The notes under the pieces were generated by a model. The model did no database searches, was not told the origin of the DNA, and was given only the letters and a program-made list of their open reading frames with translations. A program made the translations under genes and the position numbers. 64,000 bases of DNA, taken from assembly GCF_009811555.1 (NCBI RefSeq), contig NZ_BLIN01000005.1:1559501-1623500 (forward strand), given 5' to 3'. The stretch is from Streptomyces caniferus (lineage in GTDB: Bacteria > Actinomycetota > Actinomycetes > Streptomycetales > Streptomycetaceae). The first letter of the stretch is position 1. Each line of letters starts with the position of its first letter. Below, piece by piece: positions 44,385 through 53,684 of the stretch.

Positions 44385-46995
44385 CGGTCTCGACCGTGTC
44401 CAGTGCGGCGAGGGTGTCGGCCACGCCGGGTTCGTTGCCGAGGTCGCGGTGGATGGCCAGCGCCTCGTGCAGGCTCGCTCGTGCGGCCGCGGGGTCGCCG
44501 GTCAGCCGCAGGGTGAGGCCCAGGCGGTACAGGGCGTCGGCCTGGCCCCGGCGATGACCCTGGGCGCGGTAGAGGTCCAGCGCCTGTCGTTGGGTGTCCA
44601 GGGCGGCCTGGTGATCGCCCACTTCTCCGTGCGCGATACCGATCCCGTGCAGGGTCGCGGCCTCCAGCAGGGGTTGCGGGTCACTGCGGTACAGGGCCAG
44701 CGCCCGGTACAGCGTCGTCAGCCCGATCGAGGGATGCCGGGTCATGACCTGCAGTCGGCCGAGCTCGCGCAGGGAGTGGGCCTCGCCGAACACCTCGCCC
44801 AGCGCGCGGCGGATGCCGAGGCCGGCGCGCTGGACCGCCATCGCGGCCCGGTATGCGCCGCTGCGCCGCAGCGTGACGCCGAGGTCGTACAGGGTGCCGG
44901 CTTCGCCGAAACGGTTGCCGAGACCGCGGTAGATCACCAATGCCTGCTGATAGGTCTCGACCGCGGCGTCGAAGTTCTCCTTCCGCGTCTGCACGACGCC
45001 GAGATAGCGCAGGGCGTGGGCCTCTCCCAGGCGGTTGCTGAGGTCCCGGTAGATCCGCAGGGCGTGCCGGTGGGACTCCAGCGCGGCATCGAGATCGTCC
45101 AGGTGGCCCTGGACGGCGCCGAGACCGTGGAGGGCGTTGGCCTGCCCGAGCCGGTCGCCGAGGCCGCGGTACAGGTCGAGCGCCCGGCCATGGCTCCGCA
45201 GGGCGTCCGCGATGTCGCCGGCCTGCCGCTGAATGGTGCCCAGCCCGTTGAGGGCGTCGGCCCGGCCGGTCGCGTCGCCGGCCGCTTCGTAGAGGGCCAG
45301 GGCCTCCAGCTGTCTGCACGCGGCGTCCCGGGAGCGGCCGTTCAGCATGTCGATGATGCCCAGTTGGTACAGCACGGCGGCCTGGCCGGTGCGGTCCCCG
45401 TACCGGCGGAAGAGGCGCAACGCCTGCTGCTGTGTCGTCAGGGCGGCCGGGTAGTCGCCCGCCAGCGAACACAGGATCCCCTGCTGCCGCAGGGCATGGG
45501 CCTCGGCGAGGTGGTCGCCGCTGTGCCCCGCGGCGGTCGCGGCCAGCCGGTGCAGGGCGATCGCCTCGTCCCAGGGGCCCTCTTGGCGCAGGTAGGCGGC
45601 CATCGCCCGGACGAGTCCCACCGCGGCGGGCAGGCGGGAGGCGGCCAGGGCGTGGTGCGCGCAGGCGGCCAGATTCGCCTGTTCCGTACGGAGCCGGTCC
45701 AGGGCCTGATCGCGATGGGCCGGAGCGAGGGCGGTGGCGAGCGGCTCGGCCGGTTGCGTCTCGCGGTGCCAGTAGCGGTTGAGGTGCCGGTCGCACGCCT
45801 CGGCCAGCCGGCGGTAGTGGTCCAACAGCCGGTCGACGGCCCGGTCCCGGTCCTCCTGCGGGTCCTCGGCGACGAGGCGGCGGGCGTAGGCGCGGACGAG
45901 GTCGTGCGCGCGGTAGCGCCCCGGCGACGGCTCGTCGAGCAGATGGTCGAGGTAGAGGGCGTCGAGGTGCCGGCGGGCTTCCGCGAGGGGGACGCCACCG
46001 AGAGCGGCAGCGGCGTGGGCATCGGTGTCGGCGCCCGGGTGCAGGCCGAGGCGGCGGAGGAACTGCCGCCGGTCGGGTGCCAGATCGCGGTAGGACAGGT
46101 CGAAGGCGCCGGCCACCGCCCGGTCTCCGGCCGCGAACGGTTCGAGTTGGTCCTGGGCGTCGGCGAATTCGGCGGCCAACTGGCGCAGGGTCCAGCTGGG
46201 ATGGTGCGCGAGGCGGCCCGCCAGGAGGGTGATGGCCAGGGGGAGGTGGCCGCAGAGCCGGACCAGTTCCGCCACCGTCGCGGTCTCGGCGGCCGGGACG
46301 CCCCGGGGGATCAGACGGGTGAACAGCGTGGCGGCCTGGGCGGGCGGCAGGACGTCCAACGCGAGGGGCCGGGCCCCGTCGAGGGCCACCAGCCGACGGC
46401 GGCTCGTGATCAGCACCAGGCAGCCCGGGGAGTTCGGCAGCAACGGCTCCAGTTGTTCCTGGCCGGCGGCGTCGTCCAGGACGAGGAGCAGCCGCCGGCC
46501 GGCCAGCCGGTCGCGCCACAGCCCGGCGCGGGCGTCGAGATCGTCCGGAATCCCTTGCGGCGGTACGCCGATGCCCGTGAGAAGCGTCGCCAGCGCGGCG
46601 GCCGCGGTGACGGGCCGCTGCCCGGGAGTGTGCGCGTGCAGCCGCACGAACAGCCGGCCGTCGGGAAAACCGGCGGCGAGCAGGTGGGCGGCGTGCACGG
46701 CGAGGGCGGTCTTCCCGACCCCGGGCATGCCGTCCAGCGTATGGATGGCGATCACCCGGGCCCGGCCCGCGGCGGCGTCGGCCGACTCGGCCAGTTCCCG
46801 CAACTCCTCGTCACGGCCGGTGAATCCCCCGATGTCCCGCGGCAGGGTGTGCAGGGCGGTGACCGGCGCCGCCTCGGCGCTCTCGTACCGGGTGATGTGG
46901 AGGTCACGCGCGGCCTGATAGACGCTGCCGCCGTGTTCGGCCCGCGCCGTCTGCGTCCCCGGGGGGACCGGCCGGGGCGCCCCGGGATGCATCAA
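44332..46995 (-). CDS. NB-ARC/STAND NTPase with TPR repeats
   Basis: The protein has 887 residues. A short N-terminal segment holds HGGSVYQAARDLHITRY at residues 21-37, a G-x-V-[YF]-x-A pattern. The NB-ARC domain follows, with Walker A DGMPGVGKTALAV near 88-100, Walker B RLLLVLDDA near 167 and LCGHLPLAITLLAGRLA (the GLPL motif). About ten TPRs fill residues ~480-870 (e.g. AGDYPAALTTQQQALRLFRR). This is an AfsR-like regulator without its DNA-binding domain, or a bacterial NLR. Its start overlaps the stop of the 88-aa gene, last in a four-gene operon. Confidence 0.88.
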   Translation of the reverse strand: MMHPGAPRPVPPGTQTARAEHGGSVYQAARDLHITRYESAEAAPVTALHTLPRDIGGFTGRDEELRELAESADAAAGRARVIAIHTLDGMPGVGKTALAVHAAHLLAAGFPDGRLFVRLHAHTPGQRPVTAAAALATLLTGIGVPPQGIPDDLDARAGLWRDRLAGRRLLLVLDDAAGQEQLEPLLPNSPGCLVLITSRRRLVALDGARPLALDVLPPAQAATLFTRLIPRGVPAAETATVAELVRLCGHLPLAITLLAGRLAHHPSWTLRQLAAEFADAQDQLEPFAAGDRAVAGAFDLSYRDLAPDRRQFLRRLGLHPGADTDAHAAAALGGVPLAEARRHLDALYLDHLLDEPSPGRYRAHDLVRAYARRLVAEDPQEDRDRAVDRLLDHYRRLAEACDRHLNRYWHRETQPAEPLATALAPAHRDQALDRLRTEQANLAACAHHALAASRLPAAVGLVRAMAAYLRQEGPWDEAIALHRLAATAAGHSGDHLAEAHALRQQGILCSLAGDYPAALTTQQQALRLFRRYGDRTGQAAVLYQLGIIDMLNGRSRDAACRQLEALALYEAAGDATGRADALNGLGTIQRQAGDIADALRSHGRALDLYRGLGDRLGQANALHGLGAVQGHLDDLDAALESHRHALRIYRDLSNRLGEAHALRYLGVVQTRKENFDAAVETYQQALVIYRGLGNRFGEAGTLYDLGVTLRRSGAYRAAMAVQRAGLGIRRALGEVFGEAHSLRELGRLQVMTRHPSIGLTTLYRALALYRSDPQPLLEAATLHGIGIAHGEVGDHQAALDTQRQALDLYRAQGHRRGQADALYRLGLTLRLTGDPAAARASLHEALAIHRDLGNEPGVADTLAALDTVETATPRPPAPPRTPPRPRP

Positions 46996-47258
46996 GTCCC
47001 CTTTCGCGCCCGTGCGGTGGGGGGTTCTCCGGCCGAGTCCTCGTAGTAGGCGACGCAGTCCCCCGGGCTGCCCGCCCTCGCCACCAGCCCGGCCAGGACC
47101 TCCCTGAGCACGGGATGTGCCGTACGGTCCGCCAGCTCCCGGAGGCCGACGCCGGAGTAGTCACGCAGCGAAACGCCCTCGCCGGACGGAGGCACCGTGT
47201 CGTCGTGTGCCCTCCGATCCGCACCGCGATCCGCTCCGGGGAACGTCTGCTGATCCAT
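46992..47258 (-). CDS. 88-aa protein upstream of the NB-ARC gene
   Basis: ATG 47258 is preceded by GGAG. The core VSLRDYSGVGLRELADRTAH, then PVLREVLAGLVA, faintly resembles the leader of FxSxx-COOH peptides, which also occur beside NB-ARC/TPR genes. It ends GEPPTARARKGT, not FxSxx, and no radical SAM partner is adjacent. The stop overlaps the NB-ARC start (ATGA), so synthesis is coupled. It is probably a partner or regulator of the NTPase. Confidence 0.65.
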   Translation of the reverse strand: MDQQTFPGADRGADRRAHDDTVPPSGEGVSLRDYSGVGLRELADRTAHPVLREVLAGLVARAGSPGDCVAYYEDSAGEPPTARARKGT

Positions 47259-47293
47259 TGCGCTCCATCCCTTCGGACATCCGCCCTGGTCAC

Positions 47294-47371
47294 GCTCTCG
47301 TCCTGGTCCTGCTCCCGGCCCGGTCGGTCCCGCCCCGGTCCGGCTCTCGTCCTGGTCCTGTTCTCGGCCCG
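47294..47371. repeat. Two-copy 29-bp direct repeat
   Basis: A unit beginning GCTCTCGTCCTGGTCCTG occurs at 47294-47322 and again at 47343-47371, with two C/T differences and a 49-base period. It lies in the 233-base gap between the 135-aa and 88-aa genes. Confidence 0.6.
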
Positions 47372-47491
47372 TGCGCGGTCGGCTGCGGCCGGTGCGGCCC
47401 GCCCGGCGTACGGGTGATCGGCCCGACCGCCCCGGCGCGGAGGCGCGGGGCCGCCGCTGCTCCACGCACCGGCCATGCAGCCGCGCACCGG

Positions 47492-47899
47492 TCAGACGAT
47501 GCCGGTCAGACCCTCGATCGCCGTACGGGCCCACTCCTGCGCCCCCACCGCCGTACCGGTCGCCAGTCCGGTCGCGACCGGGGCGAGCGCTCCCTTGAGC
47601 ATGGCGAGCGCGCGGCGGAGCCTGCCCTCCTCGGGAGCCGCCGGCCCCGCGATGGCCTCGAGGACCTCGCCGGCCGCGGACTCGGCGTCCTCGCGGTCCC
47701 GGTCGGCGAGACCGGCCCGCGGCAGCTCCCGGAGCAGGCCCGTGACCAGCTCGGCGAGCGCCTCGAAGCCCGGGGCGACGGCGCTGTTGTTCTGCTGGTT
47801 CTGGTGGACCGTGTCGTTGTTCCAGGCGAACTGGGAGCCGGTGACCGGCGCGTGGAACACCGGCCCGTCGTAGTGGTGGACGTTCTGTGGGTCGCTCAT
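47492..47899 (-). CDS. 135-aa protein with N-terminal GPVFHA..FAWNN motif
   Basis: The N-terminus contains YDGPVFHAPVTGSQFAWNN at residues 10-28. This is nearly the same as the C-terminal motif of the beta-helix protein encoded immediately upstream. A Gln/Asn-rich spacer (VHQNQQNNSA) follows, then a helical domain (FEALAELVTGLLRELPRAGL, then AESAAGEVLEAIAG) and a C-terminal amphipathic stretch. ATG 47899 overlaps the upstream stop by four bases. Its layout, a short motif plus a small helical domain, suggests an adaptor or effector that pairs through the motif. Confidence 0.75.
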   Translation of the reverse strand: MSDPQNVHHYDGPVFHAPVTGSQFAWNNDTVHQNQQNNSAVAPGFEALAELVTGLLRELPRAGLADRDREDAESAAGEVLEAIAGPAAPEEGRLRRALAMLKGALAPVATGLATGTAVGAQEWARTAIEGLTGIV

Positions 47900-49599
47900 G
47901 TGCGGGAACCGCCCTCATGGGTCTGCTGGCTGACGTCGGTGTTGTTCCAGGCGAAGTGCGCACCGTGGACCGCGGCGTGGAAGACCGGGCCGTGGAAGTG
48001 GTTGATGATCGTCGGCGGGGGCGCGGCCGGCTTGGCGGTCTGCTGGACGACCGGCAGCGAGGTGCGCAGCGAGACCAGGTCGACGCGGCCGTTGTCCTGT
48101 ACGGCCACGCCTCGCGTGCCGCCCACGGCGCAGTCCACCAGCCGGCCGCCGCAGTCGTCGTCGAAGCTCGCCCCCGCGGCCGCGCAGTCGACGAACTCGC
48201 TGTGCGCGACGTCCAGATATGCGGAGTCCTTCCCGCAGAGGCCGAACGCCTCCGAACCGGTCACGGTGAGGTTCCTCGCGACGAGCCTCGCCTTGCCGAA
48301 TCCGATGGCCCCGCCGGCGCTCGGCCCCGTGACGCCGCAGTCGTGCACGATCAGCTGAGCCTCCTCGCCGGCCCCGAAGCCCAGCAGCCCGCCCTGCGCC
48401 GCCACGTCTTTGAGCGTGACCCGGGACTGGCCGAGGGCGGCCACGGCGGCCATGTCGATGTCGTGGAACGCCGCGTCGGTGACCTCCGCCGTGGTGCCTC
48501 CGTTGCCCTGGGTCTCCAGGCCCGTCGGGCAGCGCTCCGCCCGGACCTGCGCGAAAACGGCCCTGGACGCGTCGTAGACCCGCAGGGCCGTGCCCGTCAG
48601 ATCCTCGATCCCGATCCGGGTGAAGGTGCCCCGGGCCGCTTCGGTGACGGCGATGCCGACATTGCCGCGTGAGATGCGGCAGCCGTGGACCTCCGGGGCG
48701 CCGCCCTTGGTCGAGAACACCGCGACGTTGCCCGCTTCGACGACCTCGCAGTCCTCGAACCTGCCGCGGCCCGAGGTCTGGACGTTGATGCCGGTGTCGC
48801 GGCAGGCGGTGAACACGCAGCCGCGCACCACCGGGTCGGCGCCGCTCGCCACCCCGATCCCGTGCTCCGCGTCGGTGACGCGGGTGCCGTCGACCGAACC
48901 CCTGGACTGCTCGATGAACATGACGGCCTCGGCGTGCACGGCGTCGACCGCGCAGCCGGCCACGGTGAGCTCCGCCCTCGTGTCCGCCATGAGGGCCGCC
49001 TTGCCGGTGCCGGTCAGCTCGCACCCGGTGACCTGGGCGCGGGCATCGCTGACCCGCACGCCGTGGATCCGGCTGCCCTCGATCCGGCTGTCGCGGACCG
49101 CGACACGGGCGCCTTCGATCACCGCCACCGCGTTGTCGGCGGCGTCGGTGAACCGGCACCGTTCGACGAGCCCTTCGGACCCGGCGAAGAGGGTCCGGCC
49201 GTACAGGACCACGCTGTCCCGCAGCGTCACGGACGTGTGCGGCCTCGCATGCACACAGACGCCGTTGTGCGCCCGGATCTCCGAGTGGTCGAGGGTGAGC
49301 GTTCCCGCATGGCAGCCGACGACATCGGCGTCACGGCCGGTCAGCACGAGCCCGTGGACCCGCACCGCCCCGAAGGCGTCGAGGACGGCGCCGCGGGGCC
49401 GGCTCACCACCACCGAGCCCGGCCCGCCGCTCGCGGCCAGCTGGACGTCGCCCCGGACGGTGAGCGCCTCCTCGTAGTGGCCGGGCGCGATCTCGATCAG
49501 CGCCGCCCGGCCCCGTCCGGCCGCCGCGGTGAGCGCGGACGTGATGTCGGGGTAGGTGCGACGCCCGCCTCGCGGTGAGACCACGTACCTCGCGACCAT
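47896..49599 (-). CDS. Right-handed parallel beta-helix protein with C-terminal motif
   Basis: The protein has 567 residues from ATG 49599 (ATG 49608 is alternative). The opening YVVSPRGGRRTYPDITSALT is typical of pectin-lyase-like folds. Many ~22-residue coils follow (e.g. VRDSRIEGSRIHGVRVSDA, ITDAEHGIGVASG-like turns). No catalytic lyase residues are recognised and no signal peptide is present, so it is probably cytosolic and non-enzymatic. The C-terminus carries FHGPVFHAAVHGAHFAWNN, shared with the next gene's product. It is the first gene of the cassette and could be a sensor or scaffold. Confidence 0.8.
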   Translation of the reverse strand: MVARYVVSPRGGRRTYPDITSALTAAAGRGRAALIEIAPGHYEEALTVRGDVQLAASGGPGSVVVSRPRGAVLDAFGAVRVHGLVLTGRDADVVGCHAGTLTLDHSEIRAHNGVCVHARPHTSVTLRDSVVLYGRTLFAGSEGLVERCRFTDAADNAVAVIEGARVAVRDSRIEGSRIHGVRVSDARAQVTGCELTGTGKAALMADTRAELTVAGCAVDAVHAEAVMFIEQSRGSVDGTRVTDAEHGIGVASGADPVVRGCVFTACRDTGINVQTSGRGRFEDCEVVEAGNVAVFSTKGGAPEVHGCRISRGNVGIAVTEAARGTFTRIGIEDLTGTALRVYDASRAVFAQVRAERCPTGLETQGNGGTTAEVTDAAFHDIDMAAVAALGQSRVTLKDVAAQGGLLGFGAGEEAQLIVHDCGVTGPSAGGAIGFGKARLVARNLTVTGSEAFGLCGKDSAYLDVAHSEFVDCAAAGASFDDDCGGRLVDCAVGGTRGVAVQDNGRVDLVSLRTSLPVVQQTAKPAAPPPTIINHFHGPVFHAAVHGAHFAWNNTDVSQQTHEGGSRT

Positions 49600-50068
49600 T
49601 CGCGCCATCCCCCACGCCGCCGACCTGGAGCCGTCGATGTTACCCGCGGCCCGGCCCGCTGCCCCGCCCTTCGACCGGGTTTCGCCTTCGCGGCGGGGGC
49701 ACGGCGGCCCGGGGCGGGTGGTTTCCGAAGTACGGGACGACCAGGGGCAGTTGCCGGGTGCGCACACCACAGCGCGCGCATGAGCCACGCGGAGAGCGGG
49801 GCCCGGCGCGCCGGGCCGCGGCCGTTTCACGAGACCGGCGGCCCGGAGTACCGGCGGGTGCTCGGCGAGGGGCGTGCGCGTACTTCCGCACCGGGTCGTC
49901 CGCCGTCGGCGCCGGGCTCGGGCCGGCCCTCGGCCGCCGGCCCCGAGGGCAACAAGGCGTGCGAGGGCGTGGCCGGCAGGACCGGGCCGGAGGTCCACCG
50001 CCCATGAAAGCCCCGGCCGGAGGTCCGTGGCGGTCTGCCCGCGCACAGGTGACGGAGCCGGCCGGTAC
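49600..50068. other. Intergenic region, no gene seen
   Basis: About 470 bases with no convincing gene. A short repeat GGCCGGAGGTCC occurs twice near 49985-50025. The promoter of the beta-helix cassette should lie in the left half. Confidence 0.4.
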
Positions 50069-50875
50069 CTACCAGATGCCGTCTCCCCGGAGCATGGCGT
50101 CGGCGCCGCCGTCGAGGAAGACGACCTGGCCGGTGACGTGGGTGTTCTCGGCCGAGGTCAGCCAGGCGAGCAGAGGGGCGACCTGCTCGGGGCGGGCGTG
50201 GCCGTGGAGCGGCATGGGGATGCCGGCGTCGACGATCGTGCGCATGTCGGGGTCGGCGAGCAGGGGCTCGGTCATGGGGGTGCGGATCGTGCCGGGGGCG
50301 ACGGCGTTCAGGGGGATGCCCGCGGCGGCCCAGGCGTCAGAGACGGCCGTACGCCGGACCCAGCGGGCGACGGCCCGCTTGGAGGAGCCGTAGATCGTGT
50401 GCCCCTCACCCCGGCCGACGGCGGCCTCGGCGGCGGAGACGGCCGCGCTCTCGTCGCCGGCCAGTGCCGCGTCGACGAGGGCCGGGTCGGACGGGTGGAG
50501 GGAGACGACGGACGAGACCACGACGGCGCGCGGGTCCGTACCGGCGGTGAGCAGCGGCCGTAGCCCTTCGAGGGTGGCGACGGCTCCGAAGTAGTTGACC
50601 TGAAGGGTGCGGGGAGCGAAGTGGGCAAGGCCGGCGCAGGCGCTCACGGCGTCGAGCCGGCCCCGGCCACCGGTCAACTCGCGGGCCCGGTCGACGAGTT
50701 CGGTGCGGCCGTCGGGGGTGGCGAGGTCCGCGGAGATCTCGACACCGTCGAGGTCGGCGCCGATCACGGTGTGCCCCTGCGCGCGGAGGTGGGCCACGGT
50801 GGCCCGGCCGATGCCGGAGGCCGCTCCGGTGACGAGGTACGTACGGGACACAGCCGGGGGTGTGGGGGCGGGCAA
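50069..50875 (-). CDS. Short-chain dehydrogenase/reductase
   Basis: The protein has 268 residues from TTG 50875, preceded by AAGGAG; GTG 50890 is an alternative. It has the nucleotide-binding TGAASGIGRATV, catalytic YGSSKRAVARW (Tyr-x-x-x-Lys), VVSSVVSLHP with the Ser, and APGTIRTPM. It resembles 3-alpha-hydroxysteroid dehydrogenase-like SDRs. It is divergent from a TetR gene that probably represses it. Confidence 0.88.
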   Translation of the reverse strand: MPAPTPPAVSRTYLVTGAASGIGRATVAHLRAQGHTVIGADLDGVEISADLATPDGRTELVDRARELTGGRGRLDAVSACAGLAHFAPRTLQVNYFGAVATLEGLRPLLTAGTDPRAVVVSSVVSLHPSDPALVDAALAGDESAAVSAAEAAVGRGEGHTIYGSSKRAVARWVRRTAVSDAWAAAGIPLNAVAPGTIRTPMTEPLLADPDMRTIVDAGIPMPLHGHARPEQVAPLLAWLTSAENTHVTGQVVFLDGGADAMLRGDGIW

Positions 50876-51020
50876 GGTCGGCTCCTTCACTGACGGTCGC
50901 GGTCGGCGGTGCGGTGCTCGTAGCTCATCCGGGCGCCGACGCCCCGTCAGGAGACGCGGGACCGGCAGGCGGTGCGGGCCGGCGCGGTGGAGCGGGTCTC
51001 TCGGCGGTGCAGGCAATTTT

Positions 51021-51035
51021 TGGCACGACGTGCCA
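51021..51035. promoter_or_regulatory. TetR-type palindromic operator
   Basis: TGGCACG-A-CGTGCCA is a perfect 15-base palindrome in the SDR/TetR intergenic region, a likely site for the TetR protein. Confidence 0.65.
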
Positions 51036-51102
51036 GATGGCTGGTCCGTGACAAAATAGAGCATGAGAGAGGCGACGGCCACCCGACCAGGAGAGGCAGC
51101 GG

Positions 51103-51705
51103 ATGACGGCAGCGCGCGGCAGGCCCTCGTTGACGGAACGGCGGCGGCAGGAGACCCGGCTGGAGATCGCCGAGACCGCTGCCGCGCTCTTCGCCCACCG
51201 GGGATACGAGGCGACGACGGTCGAGGACATCGCCACGGCGGCCGGTATCTCCCTGCGCACCTTCTACCGCTACTGCGCCGCGAAGGAGGACGCGCTGACG
51301 CCCGTGGTGACGTCCGGTGTCGGCGTCCTCGTCCGGGAACTGGCCACGCGGCCCGCCGAGGAGCCGCTGACCCGTGCGGTGCAGGCGGCGTTCGACGCAT
51401 CGGTCTCGGCCCGGCGGCTCGCCGACCCCGAGCAGGTTCGCCGGCTGGTCCGGATCATGGGCACGGTCCCGGCCCTCCGGATGCGGTGGCTCGCGGCCGG
51501 GCGGGACATGCAGGACCAACTGGTGCCCGTACTTGCGGCCCGCAAGGGCGTGCCGGAAGACAGCATGGAGGTACGGCTGCTGGCTTGTGCGTTGCTCGAT
51601 GCGTTCGGCGTGGCCCTGGAGCACTGGGCGGGGCAGGACGAGCCCGGGGACCTGGCGGAGCTGACCCTCAGCGCCGTGCGCTACCTGCACCTCGATGCGT
51701 TGTAG
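51103..51705 (+). CDS. TetR-family transcriptional regulator
   Basis: The protein has 200 residues. The N-terminal HTH is IAETAAALFAHRGYEATTVE, then DIATAAGISLRTFYRYCAAK. The C-terminal ligand domain is divergent. It probably binds the palindrome at 51021-51035 and controls the divergent SDR gene. The ligand is unknown. Confidence 0.88.
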   Translation: MTAARGRPSLTERRRQETRLEIAETAAALFAHRGYEATTVEDIATAAGISLRTFYRYCAAKEDALTPVVTSGVGVLVRELATRPAEEPLTRAVQAAFDASVSARRLADPEQVRRLVRIMGTVPALRMRWLAAGRDMQDQLVPVLAARKGVPEDSMEVRLLACALLDAFGVALEHWAGQDEPGDLAELTLSAVRYLHLDAL

Positions 51706-51890
51706 CCGCATGCCCCGCCGGGGGCCGCTTCGTTCAGATCGTCGAGCGGCCGGGGCCCGCTCAGGGGACCCCGGCCGGAGAACCGGACGGCCGTGCCGTC
51801 GGGCGGCCCCGGGGCTGGGGGAACACGAAGATCCACCCGGCCCCGTCGACGGCACGCCCGGACCGGGCGTCCGTTGAGGAACGAAAGGCC

Positions 51891-53591
51891 CTAGTCCTCG
51901 GGCAGTTCGACCGGCGCGATCTCGTCGTAGACGTCGCCCGGACCCGGGTTCGTGGCGTCCGTCGCACCGCCGAAGTGGTGCATCACGCCCCACACCGCGT
52001 TCAGCGCGGTCTGCACGGCGCCCTCGGCCCAGCCCGCGGTCCAGGAGATGTCGTCGCCGGCGAGGAAGAGGCCCCGCTTGTCCTCGGGCAGCCGGTCCTG
52101 CATGAAGTGGGTGAACAGGCGGCGCTGGTAGCGGTAGTGGCCGGGCAGGTTCGCCTTGAAGGCGCCCATGAAGTAGGGCTCGTTCTCCCAGGACACGGTG
52201 ACCGGGTTGCCGATGATGTGCTTGCGGATGTCGACCTTCGGATAGATCTCCGACAGCGACTTCAGCATGACCTCCATCCGCTCGTTCGCGTTCAGCGGCA
52301 GCCACTTGAGGCTGTCGTCGCACCAGGTGTAGGAGAGGCAGATGACGGCGGGCTCGTCAGGGCCGTTGTCGAGCAGGTAGGTGCCGCGGGTCATCCGGTC
52401 CGTCAGCGTCATCGACATGACGTCCCGGCCGGTGTCCTCGTCCTTGTCCAGCCAGAACGGCCGGTCGACGGGCACGAAGAGCTTGCTGGACTCCATGTAG
52501 TGGGTGCGCTCCATCGCCGTCCAGTGGTCGATGGGGAACAGCGAGTCGTCGCACGCGATCTTGCTCAGCAGCATCCAGGACTGCGCGGTGAAGACGGCGG
52601 CCTCGTAGGTGCGGATGTCGCCGTCGGCGTCGGTCACGGTGATCCGGTTGCCGGCGGTGCGGTGGAGGCGGGTCACCGCGGGCCGCGGCGCCCCGTCGTG
52701 CAGCGACGACAGCGAGGTGCCCGGCGCCCAGTGCACGATCTTGGCGGGCTCGCGCTCCCACAGGCGCAGCGGCAGCTGCTGGCTGCCGCCGACGATGCCG
52801 CGGTGGTGGTCGTCGGCCTCGGTGTAGACGACCCGCAGGATCTCCAGGATGGAGTTGGGGAAGTCGGTGTCCCAGCCGCCGGTCCCGAAGCCGACCTGGC
52901 CGAAGATCTCCCGGTGGCGGAACGACTTGAAGGCCGTCGAGTCGCAGAGGTAGCCGTAGAAGGTCTGGTTGTCGAGCTTCTCGACGAGCCGGGCCCAGAT
53001 CTCGCGGATGCGCGGGACGTCGCGCTCGCGGATCGCCCGGTTCATGTCGGAGAAGTCCGCGCCCTCTTCCAGGCAGGCGTTCCAGGCGTCCATGACCTGG
53101 TGGTAGACCTCGGGGAGGTCCTCGACGGTACGGGCGTAGTGCGACTCGCCCTTGAGGTCGACGACGGTCGACGGGGTGTCCGGCGCCAGCGGGTTGGGGA
53201 ACGGCGTGGTCGTCAGGCCCACCAGGTCGATGTAGTGCTGGAGCGCCGTCGAGGACGGCGGGAAGCGCATCGCGCCCATCTCGGCGGTCAGGCCCGCGGC
53301 GTCGGCCGGGGTGCCCTCGAAGCCGATGGTCCGCAGCCGGCCGCCTATCTGGTCCGCCTCGTAGACGACGGGCTTGAGGCCCATCTTCATCAGTTCGTAG
53401 GCGGTGACGATGCCGGAGAGGCCGCCGCCGATGACCGCGACCTCCTTGCCGTGCTCGATCGCGGGGATCTGTCCGAGGCCCGCCGGGTGGGCGAGGAAGT
53501 CGTCGTAGGCGTACGGGAAGTCCGGGCCGAACATGGTGATCGGCGGCTGGGCATCCGCGTGGTGGGCGGCGGTGGGCACCGTGGACGTCAT
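51891..53591 (-). CDS. Flavin monoamine oxidase / tryptophan 2-monooxygenase-like enzyme
   Basis: The protein has 566 residues from ATG 53591. The FAD-binding motif is VAVIGGGLSGIVTAYELMKM and ends with VVYEADQIGGRLRT. MGAMRFPPSSTAL and a C-terminal FLAGDDISWTAGWAEGAVQT complete the flavin amine oxidase fold. The pattern is close to bacterial tryptophan 2-monooxygenases and L-amino-acid oxidases. Next to a nitrilase-family gene it could convert an aromatic amino acid to an amide and then an acid. The substrate is not proven. Confidence 0.85.
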   Translation of the reverse strand: MTSTVPTAAHHADAQPPITMFGPDFPYAYDDFLAHPAGLGQIPAIEHGKEVAVIGGGLSGIVTAYELMKMGLKPVVYEADQIGGRLRTIGFEGTPADAAGLTAEMGAMRFPPSSTALQHYIDLVGLTTTPFPNPLAPDTPSTVVDLKGESHYARTVEDLPEVYHQVMDAWNACLEEGADFSDMNRAIRERDVPRIREIWARLVEKLDNQTFYGYLCDSTAFKSFRHREIFGQVGFGTGGWDTDFPNSILEILRVVYTEADDHHRGIVGGSQQLPLRLWEREPAKIVHWAPGTSLSSLHDGAPRPAVTRLHRTAGNRITVTDADGDIRTYEAAVFTAQSWMLLSKIACDDSLFPIDHWTAMERTHYMESSKLFVPVDRPFWLDKDEDTGRDVMSMTLTDRMTRGTYLLDNGPDEPAVICLSYTWCDDSLKWLPLNANERMEVMLKSLSEIYPKVDIRKHIIGNPVTVSWENEPYFMGAFKANLPGHYRYQRRLFTHFMQDRLPEDKRGLFLAGDDISWTAGWAEGAVQTALNAVWGVMHHFGGATDATNPGPGDVYDEIAPVELPED

Positions 53592-53684
53592 GGGGGGCGG
53601 ACTCCTTGCAGACAGGGCAGCGCAGGCAGGGCAGGGCGGGCCGGATGGGCCGGCCTGCGGCGGATCAGGGGGGGGCGGGGAGGT

